A DNA stretch of 64,000 nucleotides from Nitrospirota bacterium (GTDB lineage: Bacteria; Nitrospirota; Thermodesulfovibrionia; Thermodesulfovibrionales; UBA6898). Position numbers and translations under genes: made by a program. The notes below the pieces were generated by a model. The model searched no databases. It was not told where the DNA came from and saw only the letters and a program-made list of their open reading frames with translations. Location of the stretch: contig JACRMT010000005.1 in assembly GCA_016214855.1 (NCBI GenBank), forward strand, positions 124,001 through 188,000. Direction: 5' to 3'. Shown piece after piece: positions 57,482 through 64,000 of this stretch (positions within the stretch are counted from its first letter, which is position 1; each line of letters begins with the position of its first letter).

Positions 57482-58567
57482 TTAAATCCCTATCCTGCTG
57501 ACCCATTCTGCAAGGGCAGGATTAAAGGTATAGGGAACCATATTGCTGAACCTGGTAAGGCTCATGCCATAATACATCAAGTAGAGCGGCACAAAATAAA
57601 AGAGGAATATCGGTCTTTGCCTGTTCCTGATATTTTGATAGACAATCGGCCATAGCAGTATTTCGCTCAGGGTAAAATACCAGCCTAAGCGACGAATGCC
57701 CGAAGCGCTCGTTTCCAGGATTGCCGACGCAATGGCGATGACCGTCGCCAGCAAGAACATATTCAGCAAGGCATCGTATTTGTCGCGGTCCACAACAACA
57801 AACCTCTTGAACATAAGGAAGAAGGCACACAATGTGCTGGTGAACGCCAGTGAAAGCAGGCCTAAGCCCTCTTCTGAGGCTTCACCGTATTGACCATAGC
57901 GCGGGTCGATGTATTGGCCTATTTCAATAAAGTATTCGAAAAAGAGAACCCCCACGATCCCTGACAGGAGAATAATGAAGTATATTCGCGGCGTGCTTTT
58001 TCGCGTAATAAGAAAGTAGGCCGGCAGTGCAATGAGGACGCTTTTATGAAAGAAATAGGCTGCTGCTACTACAAGAAGATACAGCCAGAACTTTCGTCTA
58101 TAGATTGCTCCTATAGACAGAAAATAGATTGAATTTGCCAGCCCGTGTCTAATGCCATTATATGAGACAAATAAATAGCCGGCCACGAGCAGCACAAAAA
58201 AAGAGAGCTCCGGTCCTGAGGAATATTTTCGAATCACCCAGACAAAGCATGAAGTAACAACCATGGCAATCAGGAAAAAGAGGGCCATGTAATTGTCTGA
58301 AATAAAATGCGCTGTCCAGGCCAGGATGAAAAACCCGGGTTCCAGTGGTATCTCAAAGATGTCTGAGAATTCCCTCAGGTGCTCGAACCATCGGACATAA
58401 TTCCCTGAGTCTGTGCCTACATAGCTGCTGCGCAGACCGGCAACGATGACCATTGCGGCAAGTGCAATAAAATACAGGATGCTCAGTGGCAGCCTCGCTG
58501 CAGTCAACCTATGGGCAAAATAAATTGAAGTTATTACGATCAGAAGAAGGACAAAATAAATGATCAT
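57482..58567 (-). CDS. EpsG-family polysaccharide polymerase-like membrane protein
   Basis: This encodes about 361 residues from ATG 58567 (CGGAGGAG upstream). It has about ten membrane helices. GLRSSYVGTDSGNYVRWFEHLREF and SYNGIRHGLANSIYFLSIGAIYRRKFWLYLL fit the EpsG family, thought to polymerise exopolysaccharide repeats (Wzy-like). No Wzx flippase is in the window. Confidence 0.88.
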   Translation of the reverse strand: MIIYFVLLLIVITSIYFAHRLTAARLPLSILYFIALAAMVIVAGLRSSYVGTDSGNYVRWFEHLREFSDIFEIPLEPGFFILAWTAHFISDNYMALFFLIAMVVTSCFVWVIRKYSSGPELSFFVLLVAGYLFVSYNGIRHGLANSIYFLSIGAIYRRKFWLYLLVVAAAYFFHKSVLIALPAYFLITRKSTPRIYFIILLSGIVGVLFFEYFIEIGQYIDPRYGQYGEASEEGLGLLSLAFTSTLCAFFLMFKRFVVVDRDKYDALLNMFLLATVIAIASAILETSASGIRRLGWYFTLSEILLWPIVYQNIRNRQRPIFLFYFVPLYLMYYGMSLTRFSNMVPYTFNPALAEWVSRIGI

Positions 58568-58616
58568 GACTCCTCCGGAAATATCAGGGCATCGGGCAGT
58601 TCCATGGGGCAATTCA

Positions 58617-59831
58617 TCATGTTACTGCCAGTCGCTTTTTATAGGTATCCACTAAATTGTTCAACGATGACTCGATCGAAAACGGACTATTTCGCACAAG
58701 AGCGGTCCCCTCGGCCACGGCAATCCTTTTTCGGATAGCCATTTCAACGCTGTCTGCCCATACAGAGGGGGGGGCCGTCAGCGGAACGGTTATTACACGG
58801 CCTGAAAAGTATTCGGTATAATCCCGGGTAATCGTATCGGAACAGACCGTACAGAGTCCGCTTGCCACCGCCTCGAGACCTACAACAGGCAGGCCTTCAA
58901 AAAGGGAGGGAAGTAAATGGACATCGAACCCGTGGACCATGAGAGAAGGAACATCGTCGCAGAGACCGGGCAGAAGGACCCGATTATCGAGTCCAAGCGA
59001 TTCTGCTTCCTCTTTCAGATAGGGACGTCGGGGCCCGTCTCCGGCCAGGCAAAGAATATATCTTTCATCTCTCCCGGCCAGTTCCCGAAAGATCTGCAAA
59101 AGAAGGGCATGGTTCTTCTGCGGCGTTAGGTCCATACTCCCCACATGGCCGATAACAACCGCATCTTCAGGGATCCCAAACATTTTTCGGAATTCCTGCC
59201 GCGTCCATCTGTCTTTGCTGCAGCCGAACTGGTCGGTCGGGACGCCACAGTAAATTGGCTTGCAGCGGGGATCTGATTTCCAGTGACGCCCCATGAAGTG
59301 CTGTCCCGCGTCGCTGCTGCAGGCCACAATATCTGTTGCATTCCTGAGGGTCAGAAAACGGTCCCACGTCTTAAAGCGCCAACGCCGCACCTGCATCTCG
59401 ATTCCCTTCTTGCCCCGTGCTATTTGGGTATTGTGGCAATGAGCGACGCGGACAGGAACTCCGGCAGCAGCCGCCTCTTTCATCGCATCACCAAAAAACT
59501 CATCACCATGAACGTGAAACACATCGTAATTATTTTCTCCCAGAACACGCTTAAGAAAATGAGGGGCCTTCCCCAGGCCGACCATATCCAGCCTCTTTTG
59601 GACCCTGCTCCTTACCGGATGATAGTATATCCGGCAGCCGTATTTCTTCGCCTCATCTTCGTAGGCTCCGTTTGGCATGCCGAGGATAAAGTCAATTTGC
59701 AGTTCTTCGGAACGCTGGCGCAGGATGTTCATGAGCCACGTCTCTATGCCGCCACGATTCAGACTTCCTACACTTTGCAGAACGCGGATTGGCTGCTTCA
59801 GCATGACCTGTCTCTCCGGCGATTCAGGCAT
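58617..59831 (-). CDS. family 4 glycosyltransferase (EpsF-like)
   Basis: This encodes 404 residues. VLQSVGSLNRGGIETWLMNIL at the N-terminus and GFDVHLLPSLFEGLPVVGLEAVASGLCTVCSD at the donor site are typical of the EpsF-like subgroup. FHVHGDEFFGDAMKEAAAAGVPVRVAHCHNTQ is the acceptor domain. It overlaps the asnB gene by 8 bases. Confidence 0.93.
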   Translation of the reverse strand: MPESPERQVMLKQPIRVLQSVGSLNRGGIETWLMNILRQRSEELQIDFILGMPNGAYEDEAKKYGCRIYYHPVRSRVQKRLDMVGLGKAPHFLKRVLGENNYDVFHVHGDEFFGDAMKEAAAAGVPVRVAHCHNTQIARGKKGIEMQVRRWRFKTWDRFLTLRNATDIVACSSDAGQHFMGRHWKSDPRCKPIYCGVPTDQFGCSKDRWTRQEFRKMFGIPEDAVVIGHVGSMDLTPQKNHALLLQIFRELAGRDERYILCLAGDGPRRPYLKEEAESLGLDNRVLLPGLCDDVPSLMVHGFDVHLLPSLFEGLPVVGLEAVASGLCTVCSDTITRDYTEYFSGRVITVPLTAPPSVWADSVEMAIRKRIAVAEGTALVRNSPFSIESSLNNLVDTYKKRLAVT

Positions 59832-61713
59832 CGATCCACTCGCGATGCCATAGTTCGAGGATGAGGAGGGCCCAGAGTTGTGCCGCGTGGTCCTGCCGGC
59901 CGCTTATGTGTTCGTTCAGTATCCCTGTAACGGCAGAGGTATCAAAAATGCCGCGTTGCACAGTTCGACGGTCAGTCAGGACTTCGCGCGCGAAATTTGC
60001 CAGTGGTCCGCGCAGCCAGTGGACTATCGGGACGCCAAAACCCATTTTTGACCGGCTCTGGACTTCTTTTGGCAGAAATCGGCGAAACGTGTCCACCAGA
60101 ATGCGTTTAGTGCGTTCTCCTCGCAGCTTATAGTCTATCGGCATCCTGGTAGCGAGTTCAACAACCCGATAGTCCAGAAAGGGCTGCCTGCATTCGAGGC
60201 CATGAGCCATGGATGCGATGTCGACCTTTGTCATCAAATCGCAGGGCAGATACGTTATCAGGTCGGTAAGCATGGCTGATGTAACAGGATCACGCTTATT
60301 GCTCATCCGCATGGCTTCGTGAATAAAGGTGGAGGAATCGAACAGCCCCAGAGTCTCAGAAAACGCACCGGTATAAAGAGCCTTACGCTCCGCAGCCTTG
60401 CATAGCGATATCATCGATACGTAGAGTTCCCGGGGCGACTGGTCAATCACCCCTAAAAAACGCTTGAGGCGTCTCAGAAACGAGCGTTTGTGCGGTGAAA
60501 CGGGGATATGCTGCCAAAGCCGCGAACCAAGCAGGGTCCTGACGAAGGCCGGGAGTCGCTCTAATGCCTTACTCAGCCTTATCGCCTGATACCGGTGATA
60601 GCCTGCGAACAGCTCATCGCCCGCATCACCTGTCAATGCAACCGTGACATGTTGTTTCGTGAGTTTCGAGACATACCACGTCGGAATCGCGGAACTGTCG
60701 GCAAACGGCTCGTCGTAATGCCAGATCAGCTGTGGCAGGATCTCCAGCGCCTGCGGTTCGACAATAAACACTTCATGCTTTACGCCAAGATGCTGCGCAA
60801 CACTCCTTGCATACCTGGTTTCATCAAATTCTGCAATCGGAGAGCCGATAGAAAATGTATGAACCGTTTTATTGCTCAGTTCCTGCATCAGTCCGACGAT
60901 GATGCTGGAGTCGATTCCGCCGGAAAGAAACGCACCAAGGGGCACCTCGCTCTGCATCCTCAGCCGCACGGAATCGGTCATCGCTTCAGCGAGACGCTCT
61001 GACCATTGGGCTTTAGTGGTGACATTGTCCTGGAGATTATAGTCCGGAGTCCAGTACTGCTGAATATTCAGGCTCCCATTTTCCCATGTTGCGCACGCGC
61101 CTGGCGGCAGTTTTGCGATTCCCTCATAAATCGTCATGGGATGGGGCACATACATGTAGGTGAGATAGGAATCTATGGCTTTTGGGTCTACACGCCTGGG
61201 CACATTATCAAGCTCAACGATCCCCTTTAACTCACTGGCAAAGACGATACGATCGTTATTTGCATAGTAAAAAAGCGGTTTTTTCCCAAAGCGATCACGG
61301 GCCAGAACAAGCCTCTCATGGCGAGAGTCCCAGATGGCCAATGAGAACATGCCGTTTAGCTGTCCGAAGGCACCCAGCCCGGCTTCTTCATAGAGATGGA
61401 TGATTACCTCGGTATCGGTGTCCGTACGGAAACGATGCCCTGAGGCCTTGAGCCTCTGCTTCAACTCCCTATAGTTATAAATTTCTCCGTTGAAAACAAT
61501 AACAATGGTGTCGTCTTCGTTCGCAATAGGCTGTCGTCCGCTATCAATACCGATAATGGAAAGCCGCCTGTGCCCAAGTGCAACCGACCTGTCCATATAG
61601 GTACCGGACTGGTCTGGTCCCCGGTGAGTGAGCTGCGACGTCATGCGGACCAACGTTTCAAGGTCTATTGCCCAGGCAGGATTCGACCAGGCAGTACCAA
61701 CTATTCCGCACAT
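59824..61713 (-). CDS. asnB: glutamine-dependent asparagine synthase-like amidotransferase
   Basis: This encodes 629 residues. Cys2 of MCGIVGTAW is the class II glutaminase nucleophile, with RHRRLSIIG-like and NGEIYNYRELK blocks. The synthetase part has the PP-loop LSGGIDSSIIVGLM and TGDAGDELFAGYHRYQ. Such genes in capsule loci may amidate uronic acids rather than make asparagine; the uronic acid could come from the dehydrogenase at 34138. The full length suggests an active enzyme. Confidence 0.93.
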   Translation of the reverse strand: MCGIVGTAWSNPAWAIDLETLVRMTSQLTHRGPDQSGTYMDRSVALGHRRLSIIGIDSGRQPIANEDDTIVIVFNGEIYNYRELKQRLKASGHRFRTDTDTEVIIHLYEEAGLGAFGQLNGMFSLAIWDSRHERLVLARDRFGKKPLFYYANNDRIVFASELKGIVELDNVPRRVDPKAIDSYLTYMYVPHPMTIYEGIAKLPPGACATWENGSLNIQQYWTPDYNLQDNVTTKAQWSERLAEAMTDSVRLRMQSEVPLGAFLSGGIDSSIIVGLMQELSNKTVHTFSIGSPIAEFDETRYARSVAQHLGVKHEVFIVEPQALEILPQLIWHYDEPFADSSAIPTWYVSKLTKQHVTVALTGDAGDELFAGYHRYQAIRLSKALERLPAFVRTLLGSRLWQHIPVSPHKRSFLRRLKRFLGVIDQSPRELYVSMISLCKAAERKALYTGAFSETLGLFDSSTFIHEAMRMSNKRDPVTSAMLTDLITYLPCDLMTKVDIASMAHGLECRQPFLDYRVVELATRMPIDYKLRGERTKRILVDTFRRFLPKEVQSRSKMGFGVPIVHWLRGPLANFAREVLTDRRTVQRGIFDTSAVTGILNEHISGRQDHAAQLWALLILELWHREWIDA

Positions 61714-61778
61714 TTGAATTTTCTTCTTTTCTTAATCATGGGCCTGCTTATCTCCGACCCTGTCAGATCTGTCAGGCA

Positions 61779-62618
61779 TCATTGCAAGGAACTCCTTGAG
61801 CCGATAAGCGTGTCCCGAATCCAGGGAGAGTTATCGTCTTTGCGCTGCTGCAGAATAAACCCTTCGTCCCTCAGAAATTCACGCACAAAATCGAGGGTGC
61901 GATAGCTGTCACTATGGCCGAGATCTGCTATCCAGTCGTGGCAGGCTATTGCAACATTTCTGACACAGCTGAATCTGCGCCGGAAGCCTGAAAGCGCCAG
62001 CCGCTCCGCTCCCTCTATGTTCATTTTCAGCAGGTCGATACGGCTGATGTCGTTTGACTCGACAAAGTCATCAAGGGTGATGGCATCAACGTTGATCGAT
62101 TGTTCACCTTCATTTATGAAAATGGAATTGCGAACATGGGCCTCTGCATCGGCAATTGCTATCGTGCCGGGCATGTCTGATACGGCAGCAGCAATTACCT
62201 TTACCTGCATCAGACCGCTCCTCTGAACAGTCTTGGTCAGGCATCGGGCTGTCCCCGGATTGGCCTCGAAGGAGAAGACTCTGCCTTGACTGCCGACATA
62301 CCCTGCAAAGACGACTGTATCCTCACCTATACCTGCCCCGACGTCGACAACAACGTCGCCCGGGCCCGGAACATACCCGGCAAACCAGTAGTCAGCAACG
62401 CGCGCGCGCATCTTCCGGAGGTCCGTACGGTGCGGCACAGGGCTGACAATTACACCGTCGGACTGCGCGTTTACGTAGTCGCCATCCTGGTCGATTGTTA
62501 ATTTTATCAATCGCAGGCCGGCAATGCTGCGTATCGCAGACACAAGGGATCTGCCGGCAGAGCCGCTTTCAAAGATATGAGATTCCAGCGTATAGAGAGA
62601 TTGAATGAAATTATTCAT
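61779..62618 (-). CDS. FkbM-family methyltransferase
   Basis: This encodes 279 residues. DVVVDVGAGIGEDTVVFAGYVGSQGRVFSFEANPGT is the SAM-binding motif, and ISRIDLLKMNIEGAERLAL is the FkbM signature. It probably O-methylates a sugar of the polysaccharide. It is coupled to the next glycosyltransferase gene by a 4-base overlap. Confidence 0.93.
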   Translation of the reverse strand: MNNFIQSLYTLESHIFESGSAGRSLVSAIRSIAGLRLIKLTIDQDGDYVNAQSDGVIVSPVPHRTDLRKMRARVADYWFAGYVPGPGDVVVDVGAGIGEDTVVFAGYVGSQGRVFSFEANPGTARCLTKTVQRSGLMQVKVIAAAVSDMPGTIAIADAEAHVRNSIFINEGEQSINVDAITLDDFVESNDISRIDLLKMNIEGAERLALSGFRRRFSCVRNVAIACHDWIADLGHSDSYRTLDFVREFLRDEGFILQQRKDDNSPWIRDTLIGSRSSLQ

Positions 62619-63634
62619 GTATATTCTTCAGCCTTTCGTTTCAGTCTTCTGTACCCGGCCCTTGCAAACAACCAGAGACCATGTCGGATTTTGGCAACGC
62701 GGGAACCCTGTAAGGCCTTAAAGAATGCCCTTGTCTTCCAGCTCAATGGATTGCCTGAATCTATATAGTCCAGATGTTCCTTTGCGAGGTGATCCTGAAT
62801 CAGGACCAATGCCCTCTCTTTATGGTCTGAGGCTATTGTATCGTAAAGCCAGCAAAACATTTCAAGTTGGGATTGTAAAAATAAATCACAATAGTCCTCA
62901 TAAAGTTTCCGGGAAATAAGAAATTCCCGAACCCTATCAAAAATCAGTATTCTGTCTGTTATTGACCAGTTTCTCCTATACGTAATTGAGGTTTTACGCT
63001 GGCGATAATAATAAAGCGGCTCCGGCAAAATGGCAATTTTTGAGGCCTGCGTTATGATTTGCCAGTGTACAGGAAGGTCTTCGTAGATAAGCCCTGCGGG
63101 GAACAGGATATGCAGCGAGCGTACTAAATCAGACCTGATGAGTTTGGTCCACGCAAAGGCATGGCATTTTAGCAGGGCGACCCTGTCTGTGGGGGCTATG
63201 GCAGTCAGGCGGGAGGACTGTTTACTGTTTTCTTTCAGGTCTTCCTGACGATAGAAAGCGGCATAGTCATAGATTACAAGATCGGCATTAGCTGCTTCGG
63301 CGCACTCGGCCGCTTTGCGGCAGAGATCCGTATCAGCAAAATCGTCTGAATCCATGAAAAGCATGTATTTCCCGGTGGCCTCTGCCATGCCAACATTGCG
63401 GGTAGTTGCTAATCCTTCATTCACCTGCTTGTCGATTACCTTGATCCGGTTATCTTTTGCCTCATATTCCCGAACGATGGAAAGTGATCCGTCTGTTGAA
63501 CAATCATTTACGCAGATAATCTCTATTTCACGCAGCGTCTGGTTGACAACAGAGTCAAGACAGTCGCGGAGATACGTTTCCACGTTATAAATGGGAATAA
63601 TTATGGAGATATGCGGGAAAGAAGCTGATTTCAT
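62615..63634 (-). CDS. family 2 glycosyltransferase
   Basis: This encodes 339 residues: ISIIIPIYNVETYLRDCLDSVVNQTLREIEIICVNDCSTDGSLSI and the DxD-type MLFMDSDDFADTDL. WTKLIRSDLVRSLHILFPAGLIYEDLPVHWQ is typical of capsule-type GT2 enzymes. It overlaps the pyruvyl transferase gene by one base. Confidence 0.94.
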   Translation of the reverse strand: MKSASFPHISIIIPIYNVETYLRDCLDSVVNQTLREIEIICVNDCSTDGSLSIVREYEAKDNRIKVIDKQVNEGLATTRNVGMAEATGKYMLFMDSDDFADTDLCRKAAECAEAANADLVIYDYAAFYRQEDLKENSKQSSRLTAIAPTDRVALLKCHAFAWTKLIRSDLVRSLHILFPAGLIYEDLPVHWQIITQASKIAILPEPLYYYRQRKTSITYRRNWSITDRILIFDRVREFLISRKLYEDYCDLFLQSQLEMFCWLYDTIASDHKERALVLIQDHLAKEHLDYIDSGNPLSWKTRAFFKALQGSRVAKIRHGLWLFARAGYRRLKRKAEEYT

Positions 63635-64000
63635 TATGATAGGCCTGTCACAATGCTCTTAAGTTTTTGATACTGTTCTGCAAGATCAGGCAATGTAATC
63701 TTTGCAATATCTAAATCCTTTAGTGTCGCGACCATGTCAATTGTCTTTTCCGCATTAATTTGATTTTGAAATGTAATGTGTGGGAGGGAGCGAAGCCAGG
63801 CCTCGTACGTTGCTCGTATCTTATGGTTGGCACTCGGTATTGCGATGCAGGGGGTTCCGGTGATTGCAGCAAATATCATTCCGTGAAGACGATCGGTAAT
63901 AACTACCTGAACGCTCCTGAAGAGGTCCCACATTTTATGAAGCTCTGCTTCGCGCACCTGTAACGCAAGGCCGCTGCCGCCGATATGCGTGTCGGCTTCG
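63634..64000 (-). CDS. polysaccharide pyruvyl transferase family protein, partial
   Basis: The open frame continues past the window end; 121 C-terminal residues are visible. VQVVITDRLHGMIFAAITGTPCIAIPSANHKIRATYEAWL is the conserved C-terminal motif of CsaB/WcaK-type pyruvyl transferases (DRLHG). It adds pyruvate ketals to surface glycans. The start lies outside the window. Confidence 0.88.
   Translation of the reverse strand, partial: EADTHIGGSGLALQVREAELHKMWDLFRSVQVVITDRLHGMIFAAITGTPCIAIPSANHKIRATYEAWLRSLPHITFQNQINAEKTIDMVATLKDLDIAKITLPDLAEQYQKLKSIVTGLS

Noticed and set aside
1-64000. tRNA, rRNA or riboswitch genes
   Set aside because: I saw no cloverleaf with a T-loop GTTCGAATC-type motif, no rRNA sequence and no recognisable riboswitch core in the intergenic regions; a covariance-model scan would be decisive.

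Overview
The window looks like a chromosomal segment of a free-living, Gram-negative, didermic bacterium. Lipobox and signal peptides, an AmiC-type amidase, SPOR and GspA/GspB proteins and a large exopolysaccharide locus all point to an outer membrane. Base composition is about 50% GC. A MamK-like actin, the heptamer-type repeat insertions and the style of the polysaccharide genes would fit a Nitrospirota (Thermodesulfovibrionia-like) genome. That placement is inference: there is no rRNA or other marker in the window to confirm it.

Layout. (1) 1-2.3 kb: three AT-rich plus-strand genes, each followed by a structured spacer resembling an integron attC site, so probably a gene-cassette array. 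A secreted alpha/beta hydrolase follows. (2) 3.3-26.5 kb: mostly housekeeping and envelope genes. They include a radical SAM protein with a diguanylate cyclase, a divergent PilZ protein, YceH, Tex, a UvrD-type helicase, GDPD with a DUF1499 protein, a prohibitin-like protein, a DsrE protein and a DEAD-box helicase. A compact minus-strand operon encodes an amidase, a MamK-like actin and a pseudoreceiver/SPOR membrane protein. DUF4149 and DUF2207 proteins, an RluA-type synthase and a GspA/GspB pair complete this part. (3) 26.7-35.5 kb: nucleotide-sugar genes (WecA-like, phosphomannomutase, ManC, GDP-fucose synthase, Gmd, UDP-sugar dehydrogenase). Nearly all are invaded, internally or at their 3' ends, by short tandem-repeat elements. 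(4) 35.5-48 kb: an accessory region with intact and broken toxin-antitoxin pairs, two DUF4143-type ATPases, two paralogous nucleotidyltransferases (one frameshifted), scraps of glycosyltransferases, and about nine copies of a REP-like palindrome around an intact RAYT-type (HUH) transposase. (5) 48-64 kb: the main minus-strand exopolysaccharide operon. It holds a CapD/PglF-type dehydratase, VanZ, a DegT aminotransferase, a hexapeptide acyltransferase, a PglC-type initiating transferase, five glycosyltransferase-class genes, a large LamG-like secreted protein, an EpsG-type polymerase, an AsnB-like amidotransferase, an FkbM methyltransferase and a partial pyruvyl transferase.

How it works together. 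Regions 3 and 5 supply activated sugars (GDP-mannose, GDP-fucose, UDP-uronic acid, UDP-amino-deoxy sugar), an undecaprenyl-phosphate primer and assembly enzymes for a decorated surface polysaccharide. Region 4 is a recombination hotspot inside that locus, where REP units and gene 3' ends have been copied and joined repeatedly. The strongest candidates for something undescribed are the RAYT/REP mosaic with its selectively broken toxins, the repeat-insertion family inside conserved enzymes (including a possibly phase-variable manC), and the MamK-like actin/amidase/SPOR operon.
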